Assembly: GCF_051713825.1 (NCBI RefSeq)
Contig: NZ_JBIOQR010000001.1
Location: 434,001 to 498,000 of the forward strand
DNA: 64,000 nt
Source: Enterococcus_K sp051713825
GTDB lineage: Bacteria; Bacillota; Bacilli; Lactobacillales; Enterococcaceae
Reading direction: 5' to 3'
Shown here: positions 8,806 through 18,007 of the stretch, one piece after another
How the letters are laid out: every line of letters begins with the position of its first letter
How positions within the stretch are numbered: position 1 is the first letter of the stretch
Program-made: the position numbers and the translations under genes
The notes under the pieces: model-generated
What the model was told of the DNA's origin: nothing
The model's input: the letters and a program-made list of their open reading frames with translations, nothing else
Database searches by the model: none

Positions 8806-11800
8806 ATGTTAAATACTGTTATTTTAAAGAATAATTATCAGGATTCCATAAACCTGATGCTGTTGACGAATCGAATCAATAGTCTTCCAGCTGTTCAGAT
8901 GAGTCAGTTGATGATGGGAACCGATGCCAATAAAGATATCCTGTTAAATACAGGTTTATTAACACCGGAAGCAAAAGAGGCTTCACCGAATGACTTAATG
9001 ATCGTGGTTGATAGTGAAGATACTTCAATTATGGATCAAGTACTTCCAGAGGTCGATCGCTTTTTAGGTGATTTATCTTCAAGCAATAAGGCAACTGAAC
9101 AACGTGTGTCAACTTCATGGAAAGAGGCATTAACCAATTTACCAGATGCCAACATGGCGTTGTTTAGTATTCCGGGTGAATATGGTGCAGCTGAAATGGA
9201 GGTTGCGTTAAAGAATGATTTACACGTCTTTTCATTTACGGACAACATTCCAGTTGAAGAGGAAGTTCGTTTGAAAAAACTAGCGCATGAAAAAGGCTTA
9301 CTAATGATGGGGCCTGATTGTGGTACAGGGATTATTTCAAGTATTCCAATTGCCTTTACGAATGTTATTACTCCTGGAAATATTGGTATCGTTGGCGCAT
9401 CAGGCACAGGGATTCAAGAAGTGACGACGATTATCGACCGTTTAGGCGGTGGCGTAGTCCATGCGATTGGAACGGGTGGACATGATTTAAGTGATGCGGT
9501 CGGTGCAATCACTATGAAAGATGCGATTGTGGCTTTAGAAAATCATGAACCAACAGATGTGATCTGTGTCATCTCTAAACCACCTGCAAAAGAAGTCCGC
9601 GATGAAGTGGTTCAATTACTTCAAAGCATTTCAAAACCAGTTGTGGCGATTTTCTTAGGAGAAAAACCAACTGCTCATGTAGGAAAAGTTTTCTTGGCTC
9701 ATACACTAGAAGAAGCGGCAAAAATTGCAGTTGATTTAGCGAATGATCAAACGATTAAAAACAATTACTTTGATGAGGTGCCTCTTCCAACTGTTGAAAA
9801 ATTGGGAGAAGATAAAGTGATTACAGGACTTTATTCGGGTGGAACTTTGGCTGCTGAAGCGGGTATGCTAATTTCAGAAACCTTGGGATTAGAAGGACTG
9901 GTTAAAAAAGAAGGCTTCGTTTTACAATCTCATGGTTACGATGTGATTGATTTGGGGGATGATATTTACACACAAGGAAAACCTCATCCAATGATTGACC
10001 CAGAAGTGCGAATCAAAAAAATTAAAGAGTACGCCAATGACGAAAAGACGGGGGTCATTTTACTTGATTTCGTGTTAGGTTACGGCGCTCATGAAGATAT
10101 GGTAAATGCATTATTACCAACAATTAAAGAGGCACAAAAAACAGCACAAGAAAACAATCGTCCACTATACTTTGTGGCAACAGTCGTGGGAACAAATAAC
10201 GATCCGCAAAACTATGCGCAGGCAGTTCAGACATTAAAAGATAATGGTGTTTTTGTTGCAGAAAGCAATGCGAAAGCGGTCACTCTTTCTTTAGGCTTAA
10301 AAGGCTTAACCGTAACGGAAGCAGATAAAACAGTTCAACCGTATGAAGGGCAAAAAATAGCCGTACCAGCTGCCAGCGAAAAAGTTTTGGAGCTTTTAAA
10401 TACAAAACCACGCATTATCAATGTGGGCCTTTCTAGCTTTAATGAATCTATTCAAAAATTTGACGGTAAATCAGAACAATTTAGCTGGAAGCCTCGTGCA
10501 AATGGCAACAAAAAAATGATTAAGATTTTGAATGCTCTTGAAGAGTACGATGAACAAATTAACTTGGAAAATCAAAAAGTTACTGACAAAATTAAAAATG
10601 CTCAACCCTTCTTGATTGATGTCGTTCCTGCTAAAGAAGCGATAGCGGAGTTAAATGAAGAGAAGAAAACGATTCTTCATGCAGGACCGCCAATTGATTG
10701 GCAAACAATGACAGGACCGATGAAAGGTGCGGTAGTTGGCGCAGCAATCTTTGAGGGCTGGGCCACCAATGAAGAAGAAGTAGTTGAATTAATTAAGAGA
10801 GACGAGATTCGGTTTATCCCTTGTCACCATGTAAATGCAGTGGGACCAATGGGCGGAATCACCTCAGCCAATATGCCTGTTTTAGTTGTAGAAAATCGCT
10901 TAGATGGCACAAGAGGTTACTGTACGATGAATGAAGGGATTGGGAAAGTTTTACGATTCGGTGCCTTTTCAGAAGAAGTGATTACTCGTTTGAATTGGTT
11001 GCGCGATGTATTAGGCCCAACGCTTTCTAAAGCATTAAAGAAAACAGAAGACGGAATTAATTTAAGTGTTCTAATTGCACGTTCTATCACGATGGGCGAT
11101 GAATTCCATCAACGAAACTTTGCTGCATCCTTGAACTTTTTACGTGAAGTAGCCCCTTATATCATTTTGGTGGAGATGGATGTTCAAGAACGTTTTGACG
11201 TGATGAAATTCTTGGCAGATACAGACCAATTTTTCTTAAATATCATGATGGCTGCCGGTAAAACAATTGTTGATACCGCCAGAAAAGAAGCCAAAGGAAC
11301 GATTGTGACAACACTTGCCAGAAATGGTGTTGATTTTGGTGTTCGAATCGCTCAAACCAATGATGAATGGTTCACAGCACCCGTAAATACACCAAAAGGG
11401 TTATATTTCACTGGCTTTAGCGAAGAAGACGGCAATCCAGATATGGGAGATAGCGCAATCACCGAAACAGTCGGTGTCGGTGGTATGGCTATGGTTGCAG
11501 CACCGGGTGTGACACGTTTTGTCGGAGCAGGGGGCTTTAAAGATGCCTTAGATACGTCTGATGAAATGGCCAAAATTAGTGTTGGTCATAATCCAACATG
11601 GACGATTCCAACGTGGGACTTCCAAGGAACTTGTCTAGGGATTGATATTCGTCAGGTAGTTGAAACAGGGATTACGCCAGTTATTAACACAGGAATTGCG
11701 CATAAAAATGCTGGGGTTGGTCAAATTGGTGCTGGAACCGTTAGAGCGCCGCTTGCTTGTTTTGAAAAAGCCATAGAAGCGTATGCACGCGAGTTAGGAA

Positions 11801-11814
11801 TTGTTGTGGAATAA
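8806..11814 (+). CDS. Fused FdrA/AllF - YlbE/AllG (oxamate carbamoyltransferase subunits)
   Basis: A 1002-residue protein made of two parts that are separate genes in Escherichia coli. Residues about 1-585 match FdrA (AllF): MGTDANKDILL, GPDCGTG, GIVGASGTGIQE, IDLGDDIYT, with a nucleotide-binding CoA-ligase-like fold. Residues about 590-1002 match YlbE (AllG, DUF1116): HAGPPIDWQTMTGPMKGA, PCHHVNAVGPMGGITS, APGVTRFVGAGG, GAGTVRAPLACFE. The E. coli AllFGH proteins form the oxamate carbamoyltransferase that turns oxalurate and phosphate into oxamate and carbamoyl phosphate. A carbamate kinase gene follows 14 bases on and an AllH homologue lies at 15477. Ribosome site AGGAGG. Domain identity is very clear; the true substrate here is inferred. 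Confidence 0.92.
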   Translation: MLNTVILKNNYQDSINLMLLTNRINSLPAVQMSQLMMGTDANKDILLNTGLLTPEAKEASPNDLMIVVDSEDTSIMDQVLPEVDRFLGDLSSSNKATEQRVSTSWKEALTNLPDANMALFSIPGEYGAAEMEVALKNDLHVFSFTDNIPVEEEVRLKKLAHEKGLLMMGPDCGTGIISSIPIAFTNVITPGNIGIVGASGTGIQEVTTIIDRLGGGVVHAIGTGGHDLSDAVGAITMKDAIVALENHEPTDVICVISKPPAKEVRDEVVQLLQSISKPVVAIFLGEKPTAHVGKVFLAHTLEEAAKIAVDLANDQTIKNNYFDEVPLPTVEKLGEDKVITGLYSGGTLAAEAGMLISETLGLEGLVKKEGFVLQSHGYDVIDLGDDIYTQGKPHPMIDPEVRIKKIKEYANDEKTGVILLDFVLGYGAHEDMVNALLPTIKEAQKTAQENNRPLYFVATVVGTNNDPQNYAQAVQTLKDNGVFVAESNAKAVTLSLGLKGLTVTEADKTVQPYEGQKIAVPAASEKVLELLNTKPRIINVGLSSFNESIQKFDGKSEQFSWKPRANGNKKMIKILNALEEYDEQINLENQKVTDKIKNAQPFLIDVVPAKEAIAELNEEKKTILHAGPPIDWQTMTGPMKGAVVGAAIFEGWATNEEEVVELIKRDEIRFIPCHHVNAVGPMGGITSANMPVLVVENRLDGTRGYCTMNEGIGKVLRFGAFSEEVITRLNWLRDVLGPTLSKALKKTEDGINLSVLIARSITMGDEFHQRNFAASLNFLREVAPYIILVEMDVQERFDVMKFLADTDQFFLNIMMAAGKTIVDTARKEAKGTIVTTLARNGVDFGVRIAQTNDEWFTAPVNTPKGLYFTGFSEEDGNPDMGDSAITETVGVGGMAMVAAPGVTRFVGAGGFKDALDTSDEMAKISVGHNPTWTIPTWDFQGTCLGIDIRQVVETGITPVINTGIAHKNAGVGQIGAGTVRAPLACFEKAIEAYARELGIVVE

Positions 11815-11828
11815 GGGAGGAAACAAAT

Positions 11829-12761
11829 TTGTTAAACGTAGTTGCATTAGGTGGCAATGCCATCTTAGATAAAATTCCGACAGATGAAGGCCAAAGAGCG
11901 GTCGTTCGTCAGGTAGCTGTTGAGCTAGCTAAGTTTATTGAACAAGGAGAAGAAGTCGTATTGTGTCACGGAAACGGCCCTCAAGTAGGAAATCTGTTAG
12001 TTCAACAAACAGTTGGTGCTTCAGAAAAAACACCGATGATGAAATTAGATACAAATGTGGCGATGACAGAAGGAAGCATTGGTTACTGGATTCAACAAGC
12101 GCTTCAAAATGAACTTTCTTTGAAAAAGATAACTAAAGAAGTTGTAAGTCTAGTGACACAAGTCGAGGTTTCAAAAGATGATCCATCATTTAAAGCGCCG
12201 ACGAAGCCAATTGGCCCATTTTATACAGAACAAGAAGCAAACGAAAAACAAGAGAAAGGAGAAGGTATTTTCAAGGAGGATTCAGGACGCGGTTACCGAA
12301 AAGTTATCGCGTCTCCGAAACCCCAACAAATTGTTGAAAAAGAGACCATTACCTCACTAATCAAGGCTGGAATCATCACGATTTGTGTGGGGGGCGGAGG
12401 AATCCCCGTAGTCAGAAATAAAGAAGGGCAGCTTTTCGGTGTCGAGGCCGTCATTGATAAAGATCTTTCTGCACAAAAGCTTGCTGAAGAAATTAATGCA
12501 GATCGATTGATTGTATTGACTGGTGTGGATAATATTTATGTAAATTATAATCAGCCAAACCAGAAAAAAATTGAAAAAATGACGATTGAAGAAGCACAAA
12601 AATATATCCATGAAGGACAATTTCCAGCAGGAAGTATGTTACCAAAAGTAGAATCAGCGATTGAGTTTGTCAGAGATCATGCCAATAGAGAGGCGATCAT
12701 TACGTCCATTGAAAACTTAGGAAATATTCCAAAAGGGTTTGGAACAACGATTGTTTGTTAA
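11829..12761 (+). CDS. Carbamate kinase
   Basis: A 310-residue amino-acid-kinase-fold enzyme: ALGGNAI at 6-12, CHGNGPQVGNLL, GGGGIPV and a late MLPKVE. It transfers phosphate from carbamoyl phosphate to ADP, giving ATP, CO2 and ammonia. The start is TTG at 11829, with a GGGAGG ribosome site 8 bases before it, 14 bases after the AllFG stop. There is no arginine deiminase or ornithine carbamoyltransferase nearby, so this copy belongs to the ureide pathway (AllK role) rather than to arginine breakdown. Confidence 0.95.
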   Translation: MLNVVALGGNAILDKIPTDEGQRAVVRQVAVELAKFIEQGEEVVLCHGNGPQVGNLLVQQTVGASEKTPMMKLDTNVAMTEGSIGYWIQQALQNELSLKKITKEVVSLVTQVEVSKDDPSFKAPTKPIGPFYTEQEANEKQEKGEGIFKEDSGRGYRKVIASPKPQQIVEKETITSLIKAGIITICVGGGGIPVVRNKEGQLFGVEAVIDKDLSAQKLAEEINADRLIVLTGVDNIYVNYNQPNQKKIEKMTIEEAQKYIHEGQFPAGSMLPKVESAIEFVRDHANREAIITSIENLGNIPKGFGTTIVC

Positions 12762-12793
12762 AACAACCAAGTCAAATTACGAGGAGAATCAAG

Positions 12794-14152
12794 ATGAGAA
12801 CACGTAAGAAAATAATGTTTCTTTTTTTATCAATACTTATAGGCGCATTATCAGGGGTGAGTGTCTATGCCGCCGAAATTGATAGTATTGTTGCACCAAC
12901 AGGGTTTAAAGCACTACTTGTACTAGTTCCTTTAATTTTAGTTTTAGTGTTATTGTTTAGAAAAGTCGATATGATTATTGCCGGATTAGTTGCCGGTATT
13001 CTAGCGATGATTATTGGAGGGATTAGTCTAGCGGATGCGAACAAACAGCTATTAGAAACAATTCCTTCGATGTTAAGTATCACGGTGCCGATTATCAATT
13101 CAGCAGTTGCTATGGCAGTCTTTAAAGCAGGTAGCTATTCTGCTGCCTTGACCTTGGCTAAACGAGGCACAAAAGGCAAAGTGGAATATGTTTCTGCCTT
13201 TATTGTCATCCTTTTAGCAGCAGCGACCTACATGTCAGGAATTGGTGGCGGAAGCGCTATGGTTATCGCCCCTCTAGCCTTTGCGGCGGTTGGTGTGGTA
13301 CCGGAATTAATCGCAGCGATGTCACTTGCAGCTGCCGTTTCATTTACGACCTCACCTGCTTCACTTGAGTCAAGTATTGTTTCAAAGCTAGGCGATGTGA
13401 GTGTCGCTGATTATGTTTCGCAAATGCGTCCATTCTGGTTGGTCTTTGTTGTCTTAGCGATTGTTTTAGCTTTCTGGGGAACCAAACGCAGAAATATTGG
13501 CTTTAAAGAGTCTGAAGATAATGAGTTTGAAACAAAAAGTAACGGCGAGTTATTCAAAATTACCTTACCTGCTATCTTCTTATTATTTGCCGTAATTTTT
13601 GGTCCAATCGTGAATGATTTAATCAATTTTGCTTTCTTTACACCTTTAGTTTATATGGTTTTAACCTTAGCACTTATCTATTTGTGTACTGATTTTTCAA
13701 TGAATAAATCAGTCGAAGCGATGGTCGATGGTTCTACGTACATTTTAACTCGTTTGTTCCAAGTGGGAATTTTCTTAGCGTTCATTAATGTGATTGCTCA
13801 AACAGGGACTTTCGCAGTGATTGCCGGAGTTGCCCAAAATGCACCTGAGTTTATCATGGTTCCGGTGGCAATATTGACGGGTGTCTTGATTGGTGTTCCA
13901 GCCGGCGCATATGTAGGGTCTGTTCTGACTCTAGTCTTGCCCGTTGCTGTATCTCTAGGCTTCCCGCCAGTTGCTTTAGGTTTTGTGACGATGGGTGTTG
14001 GTCTAGGTAGTCAAATGAGTTTTGTAAATATTACCATGCAAGCCTTGTCATCAGGGTTCCAAATTCCTATTTTAGATGTTGTAAAAGGGAATATCAAATG
14101 GTTAAGTTTAGCTTCAGTGATTTTATTAGTGATTGGTTTAATTTTTGGATAA
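12794..14152 (+). CDS. Ion-transporter-superfamily permease (DcuC/GntP-like)
   Basis: A 452-residue membrane protein with about 11-12 hydrophobic segments. The first follows a basic stretch and ends in VYAAEI, resembling an uncleaved or cleavable signal. Glycine- and serine-rich loops (SGIGGGSAMVIAP, VPAGAYVGS) resemble the carboxylate carriers of the ion-transporter superfamily. I chose ATG 12794 because GAGGAG lies just before it; an upstream in-frame start at 12755 would overlap the kinase gene. Its position between kinase and amidohydrolase suggests it imports the ureide or exports the end product (oxamate-like acid). Specific substrate unknown. Confidence 0.8.
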   Translation: MRTRKKIMFLFLSILIGALSGVSVYAAEIDSIVAPTGFKALLVLVPLILVLVLLFRKVDMIIAGLVAGILAMIIGGISLADANKQLLETIPSMLSITVPIINSAVAMAVFKAGSYSAALTLAKRGTKGKVEYVSAFIVILLAAATYMSGIGGGSAMVIAPLAFAAVGVVPELIAAMSLAAAVSFTTSPASLESSIVSKLGDVSVADYVSQMRPFWLVFVVLAIVLAFWGTKRRNIGFKESEDNEFETKSNGELFKITLPAIFLLFAVIFGPIVNDLINFAFFTPLVYMVLTLALIYLCTDFSMNKSVEAMVDGSTYILTRLFQVGIFLAFINVIAQTGTFAVIAGVAQNAPEFIMVPVAILTGVLIGVPAGAYVGSVLTLVLPVAVSLGFPPVALGFVTMGVGLGSQMSFVNITMQALSSGFQIPILDVVKGNIKWLSLASVILLVIGLIFG

Positions 14153-14171
14153 AATAAGAGGAGTGAATGAA

Positions 14172-15395
14172 ATGGATTTATTATTAAAACAGGTTCGAAT
14201 TAATGATGAAAAAGAGTTACAGGATGTCGCGATTACAGATGGGAAAATCATCGAAATTGCCCCACACATTTCAGGAACAGCGAAAGAAACAATTGAAGGA
14301 GATGGCCGAGTTCTGATTCCAGGGCTAGTTGAAAGCCACATTCATTTGGACAAAGCGTTAATCGCCGATAGAGAGCCTAACAAATCAGGAACGCTTCAAG
14401 AAGCGATTCAAGTGACAGCTAAATTGAAACCGACATTTACTGAAGAAGATATCTATACACGAGCAAAAAAAGCGTTAGAAATGATTATTAGCCATGGTGC
14501 AACGGCGGTCCGTACGCATGCTGAGTTTGACCCAGCACAAGGGTTTACCGGCTTTAACACAATTATGCGTTTGAAAGATGAGTACAAAGAGTTCATCGAT
14601 ATGCAAGTCGTGGCCTTTCCACAAGAAGGAATTTTCAAAGCGCCTGGTACGGAAAAAATGATGTATGAAGCGATGGAGATGGGGGCGGATGTTGTGGGTG
14701 GTATTCCTTATAACGACGCACCTGCCAACGATCATATTGATTTGATTTTTGAAATTGCCAAAAAATACGACAAGGATATCGACTTGCATCAAGATTTTGC
14801 AGATGAAGCAGATGATACATCGATTGAATATCTTTGCGAAAAAACCATCAAAGAAGGGTACCAAGGGCGCGTATCTGTCGGCCATTTAACTGCTCTTCAT
14901 GCAATGGAGCCTGAACGTTTGACAAAAGTCATTGAAGCGATGGCAAAAGCGCAAATTAACGTGATGCCTCTTCCAGCAACTGATTTACATTTGGGCGCTC
15001 GCAATGACTTATATAACGTGAGACGTGCAGTAACACCGATTCGTAAACTGCGTGATGCTGGGGTTAATGTAGCCCTTGCGACCAATAATATTCGTAATGC
15101 CTTTACGCCTTATGGAAATGGTGACCTCATCCAAATTGCTATGCTCGCTGTTCCCGTTGGACACTTGGGTGGTTCAGATGATTTACCGACTGTTTTACCG
15201 ATGATTACAGAAAATCCAGCCAAAGCACTAGGATTAAAAGATTATGGACTAGCGGTGGGTAAAAACGCTGATTTAGTGCTCCTTGACACAAAATCTGTAG
15301 CGACAGCACTGATTGATTTCCCAGAACGTTCTTATGTCATTAAGAATGGTCGAGTAACAGTCAAAGTAGAGAAAACAGTCACATTTATGAAATAA
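14172..15395 (+). CDS. Amidohydrolase, cytosine deaminase/AtzC clade
   Basis: A 407-residue metal-dependent hydrolase. It has HIHLDK (His56, His58), LHQDFADE (His206) and GHLTA (His238), matching the metal and catalytic histidines of cytosine deaminase and N-isopropylammelide hydrolase. At the place where these enzymes carry the metal-binding Asp (an SDN-like motif near residue 303-313), this protein has TNN with Asn305. The true start is ATG 14172, after GAGGAG; the ATG at 14145 would lie inside the upstream gene's end. Likely role: opening or deaminating a cyclic ureide to feed the carbamoyltransferase. Function inferred from context. Confidence 0.85.
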   Translation: MDLLLKQVRINDEKELQDVAITDGKIIEIAPHISGTAKETIEGDGRVLIPGLVESHIHLDKALIADREPNKSGTLQEAIQVTAKLKPTFTEEDIYTRAKKALEMIISHGATAVRTHAEFDPAQGFTGFNTIMRLKDEYKEFIDMQVVAFPQEGIFKAPGTEKMMYEAMEMGADVVGGIPYNDAPANDHIDLIFEIAKKYDKDIDLHQDFADEADDTSIEYLCEKTIKEGYQGRVSVGHLTALHAMEPERLTKVIEAMAKAQINVMPLPATDLHLGARNDLYNVRRAVTPIRKLRDAGVNVALATNNIRNAFTPYGNGDLIQIAMLAVPVGHLGGSDDLPTVLPMITENPAKALGLKDYGLAVGKNADLVLLDTKSVATALIDFPERSYVIKNGRVTVKVEKTVTFMK

Positions 15396-15406
15396 GCGGA
15401 TTACTG

Positions 15407-15436
15407 AAAAAAAGAGGCACCTACTCCTCTTTTTTT
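15407..15436 (+). terminator. Terminator-like hairpin inside the ureide operon
   Basis: AAAAAAAGAGG pairs with CCTCTTTTTTT across an 8-base loop, 11 bases after the amidohydrolase stop and 40 bases before the DUF2877 gene. It probably causes partial termination so the last gene is made in lower amount, or that gene has its own promoter. Confidence 0.75.
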
Positions 15437-15476
15437 CCGTTTTCCCCTGTGTTTGCTTAAAGGAAAGGAGAAGAGA

Positions 15477-16307
15477 ATGAATCACGTAGTTGTTAGTTCT
15501 TATTTGAAGGAGCTCACGAGATTTGGTCGAATGGGTCAGGTCCATAGTCTGTTTGAGCATTCTCTGAACCTATCTTTTGGGGAACGATTGATCAATGTTA
15601 CGACGGCATCGACTTTTTTATCTAGTTTTGGTTTAAGGATTTCAGAGGAAGCGTTCCAACGAGTTCGCACGGTTGTCAAAAGAGGTGAGTTGGTTCGACT
15701 AACGGAGGAGAAAATCGTTTTTTATAGTCAAAAAAGCGTGCAGACCATTTCTTTAGCGCCTTTTGCCGTGAAAGATCTTTTAATTCCTGAAATTGTCTAC
15801 CAAGAAAAAAGAATCGAACAACTAATCACGTATTTAACAAGTTTGTGTTTGGAAGACCGATTAGGGATAGAGGGGACAAAAAAAGAGCAGTCCTATGTGG
15901 TAAGCCTTGTAAACAATCAACAGAGTCAAACGATTGTCCCCTATTTTGTTGGAAGAGGAAAAGGTCTGACTCCTAGTGGCGATGATCTGTTATTGGGCTA
16001 TCTTTTTATGCTTAAGTTATATGCTCAACCTCAAACTAAGTTTTGGAAAGAAGAGATTCAACGTGTGATTCACACTACCACAAGTATTAGTGCAAACTAT
16101 TTTTTCGCACTATCAGAAGGATTTGCCAGCTCTGTTTTTATCGAATTAGCGGATTATTTGAAGGAGCCGCATTCAACAAAATCGCTCGAGCAGGTGATAG
16201 AGGCTATCTTATCTGTGGGGCATACATCAGGCGCTGATATGTGTTATGGTCTGTTAATCGGAGCAAAAACAGTTCAGCTAGTGGAGGGCAAGCAGGGTAA
16301 CCTCTAG
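15477..16307 (+). CDS. DUF2877 protein (AllH/YlbF-like carbamoyltransferase subunit)
   Basis: A 276-residue soluble protein with the two hallmark motifs of DUF2877: GRGKGLTPSGDDLLLGYL near residue 160 and GHTSGADMCYGLLIG near the end. In E. coli the equivalent protein (AllH) is needed with AllF and AllG for oxamate carbamoyltransferase activity. Start ATG 15477 is preceded by AAAGGAGAAG; an in-frame ATG at 15453 lacks a site. It follows the hairpin at 15407 and closes the operon. Confidence 0.88.
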   Translation: MNHVVVSSYLKELTRFGRMGQVHSLFEHSLNLSFGERLINVTTASTFLSSFGLRISEEAFQRVRTVVKRGELVRLTEEKIVFYSQKSVQTISLAPFAVKDLLIPEIVYQEKRIEQLITYLTSLCLEDRLGIEGTKKEQSYVVSLVNNQQSQTIVPYFVGRGKGLTPSGDDLLLGYLFMLKLYAQPQTKFWKEEIQRVIHTTTSISANYFFALSEGFASSVFIELADYLKEPHSTKSLEQVIEAILSVGHTSGADMCYGLLIGAKTVQLVEGKQGNL

Positions 16308-16343
16308 TAATCATTTTATAGAGGTAGATACGTAGATTTTATT

Positions 16344-16429
16344 AAAAAAAGAGATTTACTCAGCTGTAACGAATTCAAAAAATGTGATTCTGACTTTTTG
16401 AATTACAGTGGTTGAGTAAATCTTTTTTT
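16344..16429. terminator. Bidirectional terminator between the DUF2877 and MFS genes
   Basis: Long interrupted stem: agatttactca pairs with tgagtaaatct, and aattcaaaaa pairs with tttttgaatt, flanked by an A7 run and a T7 run. It separates two convergent genes. Confidence 0.85.
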
Positions 16430-16456
16430 GCGCTGTCTCTTCATTTCATCAATGCT

Positions 16457-17647
16457 TTATAACTTTCCCTCAGTTTGTATTTCCTTTTTTTGAATAATGC
16501 TATTCAGACGTTCCGTTGATACAATCATAATTACGATAAATAGCGCTAGGAATATCGGGTACAAGCCAATGCTTATTTTGGTTGCAATAAAACCAAACAA
16601 AGGAGGCATAAAGGTGGTCCCTATGTAGGCTGCGGCCATTTGAATCCCGATAACCGCCTGAGAGTGCTCTTTGCCAAAATTGGCTGGAGTTGAGTGAATA
16701 ATCGCTGGATAGATTGGCGCACAACCAACCCCGATAATAACTAAGCCGGCCAATGCGAGATTACTTGCATTTGTCGGAAATAGAAGGAAAAGCACCCCTA
16801 TAAAGGCAATTGCCGAGCCCAAACGAATCAATTGTTTGTCGCCAAAATAGTCGGCGATAAAACCACAAACAAAGCGCCCAAATGTAATCCCTAAAAAGAA
16901 GAACGAAGCAAAACTGGCGGCAACTTCTGGTGTAATATTTTTTGACTGAACTAAAAAACTACTTGCCCAAAGACCGGCCGTTTGTTCGATAGCCGAATAA
17001 CAGAAAAAGGCGATTAAGATAGCTGGAATTCCTTTGAGCTGTAGAATTTCTTTAAAGGAGAGAGCTTTTGTTTCCATTTTTTTATGTATTTCTGGAAGTT
17101 TTTTCTGTTTCCAGAGTGGCAGACTAATAAATAAGATAACGGTTAAGCCAATCTGTAGTAAACCGATTGTTTGATAACCTGTATTCCACCCCTGTCCATT
17201 TGTTAAGTAGTAACTCATGATATAAGGACTGAGTGCCGCTCCAACACCCCAAAAACAATGGAGCCAGTTCATATGACGAGAAGCATAATGGAGCGCAACA
17301 TAGTTATTTAAAGCAGCATCTACTGCACCAGCTCCTAGTCCATAGGGAATGGCCCAAAGAATCAGCGCCAGAAAACTATGTGAGATGGAAAAACCAAAGA
17401 GGGCGATGGCCGTTGTCAGTACACTTAAGGCAGTGACCATTCCGGCACCGAGTTTTCGCGTTAATTTATCAGAAAAGAGACTGGAAACAATTGTTCCAGC
17501 AGCAATTGTCATGGTAATCATTCCAGCGTAAGATACCGGAACATGCAAATCTGCGTGCATGATTGGCCAAGCTGAACCGATTAATGAGTCGGGCAATCCT
17601 AGGCTAATAAAGGCAATGTAAATGATGGCTAATAATAAAGAATACAT
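16457..17647 (-). CDS. MFS transporter
   Basis: A 396-residue protein with 12 predicted membrane segments. The half-repeat loops (SDKLTRKLGAG after segment 2, ADYFGDKQLIRLG after segment 8) fit the major facilitator superfamily. The layout resembles the FucP-like sugar/unknown-solute group. It is convergent with the ureide operon, so it is not co-transcribed with it; a role with that pathway is possible but unsupported. Substrate unknown. Confidence 0.85.
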   Translation of the reverse strand: MYSLLLAIIYIAFISLGLPDSLIGSAWPIMHADLHVPVSYAGMITMTIAAGTIVSSLFSDKLTRKLGAGMVTALSVLTTAIALFGFSISHSFLALILWAIPYGLGAGAVDAALNNYVALHYASRHMNWLHCFWGVGAALSPYIMSYYLTNGQGWNTGYQTIGLLQIGLTVILFISLPLWKQKKLPEIHKKMETKALSFKEILQLKGIPAILIAFFCYSAIEQTAGLWASSFLVQSKNITPEVAASFASFFFLGITFGRFVCGFIADYFGDKQLIRLGSAIAFIGVLFLLFPTNASNLALAGLVIIGVGCAPIYPAIIHSTPANFGKEHSQAVIGIQMAAAYIGTTFMPPLFGFIATKISIGLYPIFLALFIVIMIVSTERLNSIIQKKEIQTEGKL

Positions 17648-18007
17648 AAAGAGACTCCGTTCGATTAGTTTAAATGATGTGTGTTACAAAAGATAATAAA
17701 AATCAATAAAGCTTGTTCTGTAAGGAAAGTTACAAAAATTGTGGGTTCTCCGATGGTTTATCTAAAACCAAGAAAAGGAACAATACATGATAAGTATAGC
17801 CTAGAAACCTTTTTTCAGGAATGATTTCTTTTAACAAGTTATCAGAAAAATTCAAATGCACATTTGGCGCATAGGTTGAATGCGTTCATAAAACGGCGAG
17901 AACCGCAACAGGATAATGAGCACGCTATTGGCAATAATTATCATTCATTTGCAAAAGCGTTTGGGAAGTTGCCAATCGGTGCTATAATGAAGGTTGAGGT
18001 GATAAGG
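17648..18007. other. Intergenic region with the Fic gene promoter
   Basis: 360 bases between divergent genes. A TATAAT at 17983-17988 with TTGGGA 16 bases upstream (17961-17966) lies just before the Fic start. From about 17860 the Fic frame is open upstream and codes for plausible but unfamiliar residues; I see no ribosome site there and read it as non-coding or as a decayed fragment. Nothing else is recognised. Confidence 0.5.

Noticed and set aside
12178..12360. Small alternate-frame reading frames inside the carbamate kinase and other large genes
   Set aside because: They overlap well-supported genes in other frames, lack ribosome sites and have composition typical of shadow frames.
17864..18007. 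Longer Fic protein starting at 17864
   Set aside because: No ribosome site, no recognisable domain in the extra 48 residues, and a TATAAT box inside the region.
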